A stretch of 64,000 nucleotides of DNA from Chrysopilus asiliformis. Lineage: Eukaryota > Arthropoda > Insecta > Diptera > Rhagionidae. Numbering within the stretch: position 1 is the stretch's first letter; the number at the start of each line of letters is the position of its first letter. Location: NCBI GenBank assembly GCA_964034945.1, contig OZ035960.1, positions 27,267,487 to 27,331,486 on the forward strand, in the 5' to 3' direction. Under the pieces are notes generated by a model. It saw only the letters and a list, made by a program, of their open reading frames with translations, did no database searches and was not told the DNA's origin. This document shows positions 10,700 through 22,195 of this stretch, piece by piece. Position numbers and translations under genes: made by a program.

Positions 10700-11480
10700 A
10701 GTCGAATCTCCCAAACTGGGATAGATCATTTCCTTGAGTTTTTTTGTGAATGAGTTCTAAGAAAATTATAGTTTTCTATAAACTTTTGGAAAAGCAACGT
10801 TAACTATAACGGTTACCCCCCGAACAATTTTTTAAAATACAGTTTTTAGAAAGTTTCTCGAATCCAAAGGTGCCTCTCCACATGAGAGTAAATGTCGGCG
10901 AGAACCTCTCGATAGCAGCTACTCGCAAATGGACACGTCTCTGAGAGTCGCTCGCAGAAACTCGCAAAAACTCGCGAGCTAGTTTCTGCGAGCTGTCAAA
11001 AGTGATTCTACTCTCTAGTCGACACGCACGCACTGAACTCTCGGGGAGTTGCTCGCCAGATACGAACGGCGTTTGAATTTCGTTAGTAACTCTCGAGAAC
11101 TCACCAAAGCAAGATGTTAAAAAAAATCAAGATATTGGTCTTGAATAGAGAAAAATCGCCGAAATTAACTCTCAAATGGGTAACCTCCTGCGAGTAACTC
11201 TCGAGAGTTTTTGAGAGTTACTCGCGTATTTACTTTCATATGGAGCGGCACCTTCATGGGGTTTTTGGAAAAAAGTGCATAAAATTAAATTTAAATATAA
11301 CATTTTCTAACTTTTTTTATTTAACTGTTTTTCCGTATCTTTAACAGTTCCTGAGGTATTTAAAAAAAAATATTTTTTACATATTTTTCCCGAAACTAAA
11401 TATTGCAGAGCAAAGATTTGTGTTTATCACAACTAATATTATTTTTTAAATAAAAAATTTCTGAAAAAACTGTCCCGCAA
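10700..11480 (+). repeat. DINE-B-like repeat split by a MITE
   Basis: The left part (10700-10866) matches the middle of the repeat at 25005-25370, with the blocks TATAGTTTTCTATAAACTTT, GGAAAAGCAACG and TAACTATAACGG. The right part (11255-11480) continues with CCCGAAACTAAATATTGCAG. The two halves are separated by the 10867-11254 MITE. Confidence 0.5.
10867..11254. mobile_element. 388-bp foldback MITE, AAGGTGCC termini
   Basis: The arms start AAGGTGCCKCTCCAYATGA and remain complementary through an AGTAAAT..CGAG section of about 50 bp. The dinucleotide CA sits outside each end. The interior is packed with GAGAG, ACTCTCGAGAG and CTCGCGAG motifs in both orientations, unlike anything around it. 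Confidence 0.75.
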
Positions 11481-11494
11481 GAGGAAATTTTCGA

Positions 11495-11595
11495 TTTCTC
11501 GGGGACAAACATTTAGATTCCGGAACGCCGGGACAACATGCCTAAATCCGGGACTGTCCGGGTGAATTCCGGACATATGGGCACCCTAGAAACGA
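11495..11595 (+). repeat. CCGGGAC dispersed motif, copy 2
   Basis: The segment reads GGAACGCCGGGACAACATGC..CCGGGACTGTCCGG..CACCCTAG. It is the best preserved of four copies. The CACCCTAG end and the CCGGGAC self-complementary core resemble ends of hAT-type elements (CAGGG start), but no 8-bp duplication was found, so the assignment is tentative. Confidence 0.55.
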
Positions 11596-11599
11596 AAAG

Positions 11600-12540
11600 T
11601 AGCCGACCTAGTTGTTATTGAAACAAACTGTAGCAAAACTTAATTATGCTAATCCCAATAGAAAATGTTTAAATAGCAGTTTCGACATTTCTACCCCGAC
11701 TTCGATATTAAAGTATATATACTGTTACACTGTTAAATTGAACTAAAAAACATTAACGTGTATAGTTGCGAACATTTTGTTGTCGGTGAAATATACAAAT
11801 ATTGATATACATGCGTCCTGTTTTAATAAGTTTCAGTTGTTTTTGCCACCCCTAATGATTTTACTATTCATCCCAATCTGCTATCCACCATCTAAAAGTA
11901 ATTAAAAAAAATTCCTCCCACTCTGTAACATAAATGCTAATGCTGATTATGTTGTCTTTAATGCTACTGTATTTGATGGTCAAAAACATTGTACTCGGTA
12001 GATCCTTAAAAGAAACTTTGTTGTAAAGTTTCTCTCTATTGTGGACCTTATTTTACACTCGAATTTCTATGTCGTTTTGGAAATTTTCAATGAGAAAGTT
12101 TTAGCCACTATCCATAAAAACTGGTGCGGAGTGGATAGACCAGGTTGAATTTTGTACCTTTTGTCATCGTTATAGAGACAAAAGTAAACTAGATTAATGA
12201 AACTTTATCCAAAATTGTAATTTTGTATCAATTTAGTTGGCCCTTCCGTGAATTCTCTTAACTCATAGAAATTTGCAACTTGTTTTCTTTGGTTAGCTCG
12301 ATTGCCTAGCGTTGTTTTTCTACGACTGCTTTTATAATGTAGATAAATACACAATTTTAATGCCGAAACGTTTTTTTTTTAAATTTGCTTTAAAAAGTTT
12401 TTCCCAAAACAAATTGAATTTAAATAGTCGGTGAAGCAGGAACAAAATATGCCAAAAAAAAATATCTGAACTTTTATTTTGATAATGGAAACAAACTCAA
12501 AATATTGAACCACAAATTTTAAGTTCATATTTTATTTTTA
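11600..12540. other. Interval without recognisable gene
   Basis: AT-rich sequence without long frames or clear inverted repeats. Nothing was recognised. Confidence 0.45.
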
Positions 12541-13060
12541 TTTTCCTCTGCTATAGAGTGAAAGTATTGTATTCATGACGGTGATCGACTCGAGAACGGG
12601 GTCAGATAGGAAACTTCTGATCAGTATAAAATCCGTTTCAGGCACAATATTAGGATGTCGTGCATCTGTCAGTCGAAATGTCTTTTTTACGTATCTTAAA
12701 TAGCTCTAGAACACGTGAGTCATATTGAAAAATTTATAAAATTAAAATATGTTTGGAATAGGTTTTTACATAACTCATCCATACATTAAGATCCAATCGG
12801 ACCGCTGTTTCCTCCTCTCCTATACAAATGAAATACTTTTTTCCTGTTTTCTCGAAAACGGTGCATCATATCGAAAAATTTATAAAGATAAAATGTGTTT
12901 AGAATATGATTTTACATAACTTACCTATACTTCAAAATCCAGCTAGACCACACCTTTCCTCCTCTCCTATGAAAATGGATTTTTTTAAATAATTATTTTG
13001 TCTGTCCTCATTATAGAGTATTTGACGATTGGCCCCTGGCAATTGAAGCTTATCTTGATC
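12541..13060 (+). repeat. DINE-B-like repeat with internal tandem duplication
   Basis: It begins with a small hairpin-like start (TTTCCTCT..AGAGTGAAAG) followed by TATTGTATTCATGACGG and ACTCGAGAACGGGGTCAGA, as in the copies at 25005 and (reversed) 49060-49315. A ~135-bp segment carrying CGAAAAATTTATAAAG, AATGTGTTTAGAATATG and CCTCCTCTCCTAT occurs twice in tandem (about 12725-12840 and 12860-12978). Confidence 0.65.
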
Positions 13061-15167
13061 TTAATCCATTTGACAAAATTATGAAAAAATGCTTATACCC
13101 ATATTTAAAACAAGTAGAATTTCCAGCTTTTTTTCTTTTAACGGTTTTTATTAGGGCAAATAAACAATAAAGCGTGCATTGGCCATGCAATCGTCTAATC
13201 AAAACGATACATAAAATCAAAAAATCACTCGATAAAATTGCAAAAAAGTAACAACAGCCCGGCGATTGTCTGCAGTATCTAATATGGTTGTAATGTCAGA
13301 ATGTCATAGATAAAGCCTTTAAAGAGAAATGCGGACGGGGCCGATCTATATAGTGAAAGATAAATGAAATATAAGCCGATGTTCGAGTACTTCCAGCATT
13401 CAACGACTAATAAATTTTTTTTCGCTATTCCATGGTGTGACTATACATAAATAAATAAATAAACGGAGCAAAAAAAAAAACATCACGCTTGATAGCTGAA
13501 GTAAGCTTTATATTCCCCAGAAGCATTAAGTTTACCCGGGTCCAGAATCATAGCGGGCCTGAATATGAGAGGGAGTAGCGCGTTTTGAAAACACCCTGAG
13601 CCTCCTAGGGGTGGATCGGATCGGCAAATGTCCATAAAGAGTAGAGCAAACGACTACCAATGCTGAGTCAGGACATCGATTAGATTAAAAGGATGAGGAA
13701 TCAATGGACGCACCAGGAATTGGGAAGAGATGCAAAGACACCGCAAGGATACTGAACTAGACTCGCCAGCTCAACGGAACTGAAGTGAACTCAAATTGTG
13801 AACGAACTGACACAGCAGTAGTGACAGCAGAAGTTGAGTTAAAGGATCGCAAAAAAAAAATCCTACTACTATACCGGAGTACAAGTTCTAGTTATATTAG
13901 GTATGTATGTTGGTCTGGGGCTGTTCCTTTGTCCAGTCAGTAATGTAAAAACCATCAAGCAAACACGATTGTTATAAACATTTATATATGGATGTTAACC
14001 GACATGTAACCCAGTGGTATTCGAAGCTCTAAACATCACAATATTACAACACCATGTTGTTGTGCACGTGTACATTGGCGATACTCGGGGAGAAAAAATC
14101 TCTAACACACAGGAATGTTGCTTGTATCTTTTAGTAAAGTATCTGCGAGTACGTTGATCATAGCCATTTCGGGATAAATGCGTTTCCAATAGCTGGGCTA
14201 AAAAAAACTCCAAATAGAAGAAATGTTGTTTTACTATAGAAAAAATATAGAACTGTTTTTGTGGCCGATATTTGATGATGTACTAGAGGAAAACTTCTTC
14301 ACCTTATGGGATTGTGGACATTACAAAACAGATAGATGTTCATGTGTAAGCATCTGTGTTAATCCTGTGTACTACTGATAATATACACGTGTCTATGCTG
14401 TCTTTCTTATAAAAACCATCTAAAATAATATACACATATAGAAAATACGCAACAATATCTATAAGATATTGGCCATAGTAAGTTTTATCTTGGCTTTTTC
14501 TGCTGAATGTTCCCGAGTTTCAGTTCTACAATGATAATGTTGATGATGATGACTGTGATGAAAATTACGGGCAGTCAGGAAATTGATTTGATTGTTAACT
14601 TCATTATCTGATTTCTTTTTTTAAAATGAATCATATCGATAGATGATGTTAAGTGCTTATTTTATGCTATTAAAATGTTTATTGTTTTAAGGAAGAGTTT
14701 GTTTTTCCAAACTTGAGCAAAATGAGTCGGAATTTATATCCTCTTAAGTATGGGTACCCGAACGTAAACAGGCCGCGCCCGCCCTCCTTTGGATTTTGAA
14801 AAAAACTGTTAATTTTTTATAATGCGTAAATAAGTATTAGTTTTTTATATTCCTTGAATAAAGGTGAAATTATAGGGAAAACGTCGTGCGGCGTGGAAAG
14901 TCAAACAGCACCTCTTATGAAAACCGCTCACAACGCAGCGTTAATCAGCGCGCGCTAAAGCGACGCTCCATGAGAGTGCACCAACTTTCTGCTTTTTGTG
15001 GCGCAAAAATTTAAATTTTTTGCCAAGCAAAGTGAATTTTAGTTATGTACATCTTAATTTAATTTTGTTTTAAATTGAATTGTTTTTTTTTTTTAAATAA
15101 AGAAGTTTACGCTACTTTAAGAGCATTTTAATAAAAACACCCCATGGCATGATATATTTTCCCATTC
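13061..15167. other. Interval without recognisable gene
   Basis: It contains a short AAAT run (13448-13465), a patch of mixed composition at 13520-13800 and a CG-rich patch at 14885-14990. No domain, splice-supported frame or convincing TIR pair was found. Confidence 0.45.
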
Positions 15168-15745
15168 AAGGTACGGTTTCGTTGGCAGCCGCCGTTGAAA
15201 ATGACTGCTCTTGTGGCAGAACCATGTTGGCGGTTTCGTTCACGCTGTCCGACAGCTCGTCGGCGCCTGTTGACAGCTAGCTGTTGCCGTTCGACTGCTT
15301 TTGAACCAGTCTAGCGGCGTTATCGAAGCTGTCCATTCGATTTTTTCACAAGTGAAATTTCCACATTTAAGATAATTCGTATATTGTGAGTGAATATATT
15401 CTTTATTTCTGCAAAAGAATAGTAACTTTTTCATCAGAATTGTTTAAATGGCCATTTATTAGCAGATTAAAGCACCCTTCTTCTTCGCGATATTCAAAAA
15501 TACTGTTTATAGGCTGCCTTTTATTTTATAGTATTAATTTAAGAAATTCTTCTGCTTCCTCCGCTTCAGTTAAAATAATTTTCACCAAATCCATTTTTAT
15601 TTTAAATTTACTTGCGCACTGAGGTTTGACTTTAAACAACTGTTCAACGGCTGCAACCAAAACAGTTAACGGCGCCGTCCAACAGCTGCCGTCGACACCC
15701 GCCGTCGACGGCCGCCGTCAACAGCGCCCAACGAAAACGTACCTT
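15168..15745. mobile_element. GC-rich foldback element, AAGGTACG termini
   Basis: The left arm AAGGTACGGTTTCGTTGG is matched by the inverted right arm CCAACGAAAACGTACCTT ending at 15745. The ~150-bp outer parts are rich in GCCGTCGACGGC-type palindromic subrepeats, while the central ~280 bp is AT-rich. TTCA occurs at both borders and may be part of a target duplication. There is no coding region. Confidence 0.7.
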
Positions 15746-15754
15746 CATAAGGTG

Positions 15755-15840
15755 ACTACACGTTCATACGTCCCAAGACTGTGCTGGAAGCTGCATGACC
15801 ATACGTCCCGGGACACTCCCGGATCCCGGAGGACCTTATA
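15755..15840 (-). repeat. CCGGGAC dispersed motif, copy 3 (inverted)
   Basis: TGACCATACGTCCCGGGAC..CCCGGATCC reads as the reverse complement of the 11495 motif. A separate CATACGTCCC occurs just upstream at 15767, suggesting a local partial duplication. Confidence 0.5.
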
Positions 15841-16407
15841 AATTAGTGCAACAAATTTTCAAACGCTGGAAAAAACGATCACTCAATATGTAAAACGTAC
15901 TCTATTTCGCCTGGGTGTTGCTTCAAGTCACTTTTTTCACCTGTTGGACATGTTTCAACAATTTCCACAAACTGCACATTATCTCAAAAGATTTGAGCTT
16001 TATTGATATTTTCACAATTTGCAACTATTGTGAAATCCTAAAGAGCGCAAAAATTTGTGTGGATTATCCTAGTTTAAAAAACTGCGTCGCATTTTATCTA
16101 AAAAATTTTGCCTGCGTTGCACATTTTAATTTCGTGTAAATAAAGTTTTATTTTCTATGTCAAATTTGTTGTTCATCTGTTCATAGACCCAAAAATATGG
16201 TCACCCAAAATATCACCCAAAAATATGGTTATAAAATAACTACCCCTCTCCACCAGCAAAAATTCCTGTGCGCGCCAATGCTCCTCAGATACAAAGTTTT
16301 CAATATATTGAATTGTTTTCAAAAAAAATTGCAAACAATTGTTTGTTTTATATGGGAGACAGCAGACAGGGGATAGAATCGTTCGATTTTGTCCGTTCAA
16401 GAACTTA

Positions 16408-16546
16408 AGCCCAATATGACTAACGATTACGATTGAAGCTTCTCGACCAATGAGATCAAAACTTTCAACGATAGGAAAATGTAACCTTTGATCTCATTAG
16501 CCGAGGAAGCTCAATCGTAGTCGCAATCGTTAGTGTGATATGGGCA
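16408..16546. mobile_element. 139-bp foldback MITE, AGCCCAA termini, TTA-flanked
   Basis: Arms of about 60 bp fold on a short AACGATAGGAAAATG loop. They carry GACTAACGATTACGATTG and CCAATGAGATCAAA and the inverted versions. TTA flanks both ends (16405-16407 and 16547-16549). The same family is at 60949-61194 with TAA flanks. TWA flanks suggest PIF/Harbinger ancestry. Confidence 0.8.
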
Positions 16547-16725
16547 TTAGTCTAACCATTTACAATGAAGTAAAAAGTTTCAAGTCTTTAGCTCAACCCC
16601 TTTGAAAGTTACGGTGCTTACGAACGGACGACCGGACGGAAATAAAAATCTTTTGCCACACCAAATATCAGGGTGTAATTCATTCTTATGTCTCAAGATT
16701 GGTTTGATGCGTTACAAACGGTTTA

Positions 16726-17718
16726 AGGTAAATGCGGATAAAATGGAACACCATTTTTCTTTTTCAAATAACTCGGAAAATAAAAGAGCTTCTTAAACGA
16801 AACAAAAACAAAAACTATCTTTATAACACACTGAAAAATAAAATCATAACTCTGATAGCAAAAAACTTTAATTCAATCTTGTTTTTCAGTTTTTTTTTAA
16901 AAAAAATTCAATCGTAAATCAATTTCAAGTTCCATGGCAGTTTCATTTCAAGGTAAGATCCATTTCAACTCCATGGGAAGGTGAAATGGAACTTACCATA
17001 AGATGAAATGGTACACTACTTTTTTTAATTTTTTTTTCTCGAATTTATTGCAAGTTATGACGCGCAACCCTCGTGTGAGCACAAAATAAAAATGACACAA
17101 TGAATCCAGTATTGTGTTTTTATGTACTCTTATTTCCTCACAACCTACACAATTACTTTGCCGGAAATCTTCAGGCCCATCGGGTGCGCTTTATAAATTA
17201 TTGCGTCCTCTTAGTCTTCATTTTTTTAGTTCAAAAAAATTTTTTTTTTTTTTAAATGTTTTTTTTTTTTGTTTTTAGGGTGTTTTGCTGTTTGCGCTTG
17301 TTCCAATTCACCTCCGTTGAGCTGTTCAATGTCACCCCTTTGGCTGCATTTCACATTACTGTTAATCAGAAACTAATATGCCTTGACATGCTGCTTTTAG
17401 CAATAAAACGTAATGTGGTTCTAACAGTGCATTTTGTTGTTCCCACAGAATCACTCCGTCAAATTCTCACCAAAAAAAAAAATCAGACCTAAAAAATTCA
17501 GAAAAAAAAACTTTTTCTCGAAAAACGATTATTTTTTTTTCGCTTTTTTGCTTATAAAAATAGGCAAAGGCATGCAACGCGACGATACCTTAACGAGTCC
17601 AGGTTTTCTGAAATACTAAACAAACTGGTGCTGACAGCAATACCAATAAGTTTTGACAAGCACGAAAAAGTTTATGTGTCCCAATTCATCCTCTGTTCAA
17701 TTTAATCCCACTTTACCC
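16726..17718 (-). pseudogene. Pogo-like non-autonomous element, copy 1
   Basis: TA lies on both sides. The left terminal repeat is a diverged form of GGGTAAAGTCGGGTAAAATG followed by GAACACC, and the right end is TTAATCCCACTTTACCC. The interior aligns block by block with 34743-35691. On the minus strand it retains NCVGCEE, the first Cys pair of a C-terminal PHD-like zinc finger, then frames are lost. The N-terminal start region near 17355 has a stop as its second codon. No DDE catalytic region remains, because the interior is deleted as in the other copy. Confidence 0.75.
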
Positions 17719-17720
17719 TA

Positions 17721-18765
17721 TTAAATCTAAATATACTAGTATATGATTCTAATAATGACTATAAAAAGTATGTGAAGAAGTAGATTTTTTTTTTCATGGA
17801 GTAATGTTGAAAATCTACTCTGATATGATGTGCAATTATGATGTGCCCATAATGCATAAAATTTAAAGTAGAAAGTGTAAAACGTGCAGATCCTTACTCC
17901 GTCTACAGTCTAAACTAGCACCTGACAAAGCAGGTTAAATCAGGGCGTTGATGATTATTACCTGAGTTTAAATTGTAGCAAAAACACGTTTTACATTTAC
18001 AATAAAGCGTTTCTCACCAATGTATACACCTATTAACTATTTACAACACTATAAAAATATAGTCAGGAAAAAATTTAAGAAAGTGGTAACAAGACTCGAC
18101 AACGAAGCATTCTACGTTTTTATTTATGAATGTTTGTGGGCAAATATTTTCCCTTTTCGCCGTGCTCCTTTAGCCGAAAGTTGTGTATGTTGCGACTGGT
18201 TTTCCCATACAGTTTTCCTTATTTCAGATATAAGTCTCCATATAATACTTTTTATATTTATAATAACTTGATGGCAAATACACACCTTCGTACATACATT
18301 TCAAAGTCAGAATGATGGAATAAATGTTTTTTAAAATGGAAAGGATTTCTCGCAGTGATTTGAAGTCGTTATTCTATGATGTTTGCTGTAACATATAAAT
18401 GTAAAACTTGGGAGAATATTTATTTTTTGTGTTTTCGTTCCCCTTTGTTCTTTCGTTCCTTTTTGTTCTTTCGTTCGCTTTTCAAATGAAAAGCCAGAAA
18501 AAAATGTCAATATTTTTTTTTGACATGTTGGCATTACGTTTTCATGAAAAATTGCCATTTTTCAAACATGAAGTCAGTAAACTTGTCAGGAGTTTTATTT
18601 TAATGCACCGCAACTCTTATAAAAAGGTCTGTCTGCTTCGTTGAAACTTTTAAAACTTGCAATTTTTTCATTTTTAATGTCAATCAGGATTTTCTATTCT
18701 ATATCACATTTTTAACCGACTTCCAAAAAATGAAAAAGTTCTCAATTCGACTTCAATGTTTATTC
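17721..18765. other. Interval without recognisable gene
   Basis: It includes a TTCGTTCC/TTTGTTCT pyrimidine-rich stretch at 18430-18480. Nothing else was recognised. Confidence 0.4.
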
Positions 18766-18769
18766 TTTA

Positions 18770-19330
18770 TATGATATATCATATAGGAATATATTAGATT
18801 CAGTATACAGTTTGTAACGCATCGAACCAATTATCACACAAAAATGAACTTTTCCAGGGTCTTAGCCCAAGTAACACAAAAGGTCAAAAAGTGGTCGTCA
18901 CGACCATAAAGTGTCGATGTTAAAGTCGCTACGACCACTGTACGACCTTTTGTGCTCCTTGGGAGGGATGACCAAAAGATTTTTATTTTCGCATGTCCGT
19001 CCGTCTGTCTGTTCGTCTGTCCCTCCGTGAACACCTTAACTTTCGGAAGGATTGAGCTAGATATTTGAAACTTTGTAAAGTTACGTTTCTCGTAAATGGC
19101 TAGCCTAAATTGAACAGTTACCTCCCACACCTCTATACAAACTAAACAGTTTTTTGAAATTTTCTTGAAAACATATTGAAAAATTTATGAAGGTGAAATG
19201 TGTTTAGTATATAATTTTACATAACCGTTCCATACATTAAAATCCAATCGGGCCACTCCTTTCACCCTCTCCTATACAAATGGATTTTTTTGTCCCTGGT
19301 AATTGTAGATTTTCTGAATGAATTGCGTTT
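18770..19330 (+). repeat. DINE/mini-me-like repeat with (GTCY)n, split by palindrome
   Basis: The order is TTAGATTCAGTATACAG, GTTTGTAACGCATCGAACCA, ATCACACAAAAATGAAC, then (after the 98-bp insertion) GCATGTCCGTCCGTCTGTCT, AGGATTGAGCTAGA, AATGTGTTTAGTATATAA and CCCTCTCCTATACAAATGG. A CAACG box followed by a GTCY run is the layout of dipteran mini-me/DINE-1 elements, which are regarded as non-autonomous Helentron relatives. There are no coding frames of significance. Confidence 0.7.
18866..18963. mobile_element. 98-bp palindromic MITE, CCCAAG termini (copy 1)
   Basis: Two 39-nt arms (starting CCCAAGTAACACAAAAGG on the left) surround a 20-nt loop, CATAAAGTGTCGATGTTAAA. AG is duplicated at the borders (18864-18865 and 18964-18965). 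Paralogous repeats at 45340 and 54918 show the uninterrupted sequence, so the insertion limits are directly visible. The length and loop match the copy at 42960-43057. Confidence 0.85.
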
Positions 19331-19364
19331 TATAAACTGGTACGGATAGACAACTCAATTTTTG

Positions 19365-19385
19365 AAAAAAAAAAAAAAAAAAAAA
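19365..19385. repeat. Poly-A run (21 nt)
   Basis: An uninterrupted run of 21 A follows the DINE-like copy, with a gap of about 35 bp. It may be simple expansion. Confidence 0.9.
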
Positions 19386-19648
19386 TTAGTTTTACTAGTC
19401 GATTTCACAAAAAATCGGACCTCAGAATTTTTTGTAAAATCAGCAATCATTTAATGCAATTTTCAATTTTGCTTTATATTGGAAAATCACAGTGTGATGG
19501 GGGATCCTTAATGCCCAAGATTTAAAATCCTCCAATACATATGCTTTGTGCTGCAAACGATAACTCTTATGCAATTAAATTTAATTTAATCTTACAAATT
19601 GCTACATATTTCAATTAATTTCGTTGAAGATCTTATAAATGTTATGCT
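19386..19648. other. Interval without recognisable feature
   Basis: AT-rich sequence. No element or frame was identified. Confidence 0.4.
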
Positions 19649-19754
19649 GTGTGTGAGTATGCTTCAATCTTCTAGCAATAGCTCTACTTGTTGTCTAGTT
19701 GAAAGAAATATCTAAATAATTGATAAGAGGGTATTGGGTTCTTAAGTTACTAAG
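19649..19754 (+). repeat. 105-bp direct repeat, uninterrupted copy
   Basis: GTGTGAGTATGCTTCAATCT through GGGTTCTTAAGTTACTA is repeated at 22670-23000 with very few differences. There it is split by a 221-bp MITE, so this copy is the empty site for that insertion. Confidence 0.8.
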
Positions 19755-20139
19755 TTATAGACTTCTATTTTTTTGGTTATTTGATTATTTTTTCTGTGTA
19801 TAGCGAAGATTCTAAGACAAAATATCCACAGATATAACAAAATAAGAAGAAGAAAAAACAAATATTACTCGTCTTAACAAAAGTAACCACGATATTTCTT
19901 TTGGCTCTTTTTTATGATTTTGCGAATTGGACTGAAACAAAGGAAGAAAAGGAATCTATGATCCTTAAGTTGAATCCGCAAATCTTTTCATCGTATATAC
20001 AATACTGGGCCGAAAAGGGTTTAATGAAATCAGCTCCTTAAGGGAAATTTTCCATCCTTTCTGGACTTTATTTATCCGTAAGAGATTCAGTACAAGTCAC
20101 CAGAATCTAGATGGATGATTGTACGCTTCTGTATTTCAG

Positions 20140-20356
20140 ATGGTGGATTGAATCACAAAAGGAAAACATAACCAGAGCCCAGGATATACGACTGAGAGCT
20201 ATGAGCTTAGAAGAATTGGAAAATGGGAAATTTTTGCCATCATTGAATGGGGCTGTTGATATGATTATACAAAATCTATACTTTTCTATGGGAATTTCTA
20301 TCTGTCTCTGGATATTTTTCTATTGTTGTAATACAAAATGCTGTACTTGTACATAA
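20140..20356 (+). CDS. Candidate terminal exon, membrane-protein C-terminus
   Basis: The sequence GCTTCTGTATTTCAG ending at 20139 is a good acceptor, and a GTAAGA donor at 20078 would give a 62-nt intron, a usual size in flies. The frame reads WWIESQKENITRAQ, then RAMSLEELENGKF, then a hydrophobic segment NLYFSMGISICLWIFFYCC, a Cys-rich end and a TAA at 20354. AATAAA follows at 20418. A WW, a charged stretch, an LSLE-like block and a last membrane helix is the arrangement at the C-terminus of insect ionotropic receptors, so that family is a guess worth testing. The matching upstream exon was not found: the frame compatible with the 20078 donor is open for only about 17 codons. It could be a pseudogene remnant or chance. 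Confidence 0.3.
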
Positions 20357-20417
20357 GTTATATATACATTTATATTATAAAATTTTGTGGTATATTTTCT
20401 TATAAATAGTGCTACCA

Positions 20418-20423
20418 AATAAA
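20418..20423 (+). promoter_or_regulatory. Polyadenylation signal AATAAA
   Basis: AATAAA lies 62 nt after the stop codon of the candidate exon. In an AT-rich genome this is weak support by itself. Confidence 0.3.
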
Positions 20424-21640
20424 TACATATATAGGAAGAAGAATGAACGAATCTTTTAATTAAATGCCACGAATATTTCGGTTTTCCTTGACGAATGATT
20501 TTAGCTAGATTTCGTTTACTTACAAGACTGCCCCTGGCTATATATCTTTCTAAGGGGGACTGTTAAAGATGAGATCGTGATGGTAAAGGATATTGGGAGG
20601 TGTGTTAAAGAACACATAGAAAAGTCCTCAACTAAAACTTCCGGGGGCAATTGAGGTTAGACAATTGGCCCGTTCGTTCTAACTTATCCCAACTGTTTTG
20701 GGTTAACTTCTCCCAGCTAAATGATTGCGGGAATTGGGGCGAGGTTGGGATCATATCAACGTAAAAAGGAGTAGGATAAGGATAAGGATAAGAACTTCTC
20801 AATAATATGAATCTTGAGCTTTTGCTATCCTATTCCAACAAAGGGTTTTCTTTTTATCATAAGACGATAGTACCCAACCTCTATCTTAAGCTTTAAAGCT
20901 TCAAAGTGTTAGGCATTTATGGCAAAGGATGAATGAAAGGGACCCAAACCGAAGACCACAACTGGCCATGGGTAAAAATGGCGAAGTAGCAATAGAAGCC
21001 AACATTGTAATCAAACAGGACACAAGAGAAAGGACAAACATAGTTTAAGGGCATAATTTATGTTTTTGTGGTCAGATAAGATGAATTCAGATGGCTGATA
21101 TGCTGCCGGCTCAAGTTTAAGTTACTTCATTTGTGCGCCAATTGGCGTTTGTACTTGTCAGTTATTTTCGTAAAAAAAGGCTCGCGGCTAACTTTCATTT
21201 TATTTTTATTTCCTTTATTTTGTTGCCTTTTCCGCTTTTCCAGCCCTTTGGCTATAACATGCTGAAACATTCCGAAAAGTAAAAGTATTATACTATGTAA
21301 TTTAAGACGTTTCTTTTTCTTTCCTTGCGAAGTACTTTTACTTGATAACATCATTAGAAGAATGACCATGAAATATTTTATGCGAATATGGTATATAAGG
21401 TAGATCTAATTAAGTTTGTGTGAGATTTTAGTCCGTTTTTAAAAAAAAAACCATTTTCTTGTTGCACAATTATGTTGCATACTTTGTCTCTTAACAATTT
21501 AAAATCTATTTAAAAACACAGTTTCCAGTTTTAGTTGATAGAAAAACTACGAATTTCAAATTTGATTCTTCTTAAATACCATTAAAATTATTTTTAACAG
21601 GTTGTCATTAAAATAAAGGATTAACCAGTAACTACTTATG
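20424..21640. other. Interval without recognisable gene
   Basis: It contains a short GGATAA tandem run (20770-20792). Nothing else was recognised. Confidence 0.45.
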
Positions 21641-22195
21641 GGAAAAAATCTTCAGAAAATTTTGTCTCACTCCTCTCATTGTTTATAGCAATGTAATACA
21701 ATTTTTTCGAAATTTTGAAATCAGAATAAAATAATATCAGATGTGATCAACACAAAATTTTTCCCTGCTATATTTAGTTTCGGAAAAAATATGTGAAAAA
21801 AAATATTTTTCAAATGTCTTGAGAACCGTTAAATATACGTAAAAACCGTTAAAGAAAAAGAGGCAGAAAATTTTATTTCATTTGAAACTGGCTACATGCA
21901 TTTTTGAATAACAGAGCATAATTTTCGAGAAATTTTCAAAAAAACCGAGAAATTTTCAAACACTTTATTTTTTTTAAAAATATATTGAGAACCGTTGAAG
22001 ACATGTCGTCGCCTGAGAATTTAAACGTAGTTTTTTTCAAGTTTAGAATTGGGATCAGTTTCTGAGTTTTTCAAAGCTGATTTTAAATTTGGTGCAATTC
22101 ATTTTTAATTTTCTTAAAGACAAATACTAATTCTGTATTCGACTTAAATTTGAAAAAAATCGGTCCGCTGGAAAAAGAGTTATGATAGTTTAAAC
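21640..22195 (+). repeat. Old dispersed repeat related to 48860-49070
   Basis: GTGATCAACACAAAATTTTT, a TTTAGTTTCGGAAAAAATAT block and a CTTGAGAACCGTTAAA block recur in order, diverged, at 7280-7440 (reversed in part) and 48860-49020. This is a degraded interspersed repeat without coding evidence. Confidence 0.5.

Noticed and set aside
14885..15000. CG-rich patch with CGTCGTGCGGCG and CAGCGCGCGC, perhaps a MITE end
   Set aside because: No inverted partner was found at a plausible distance.
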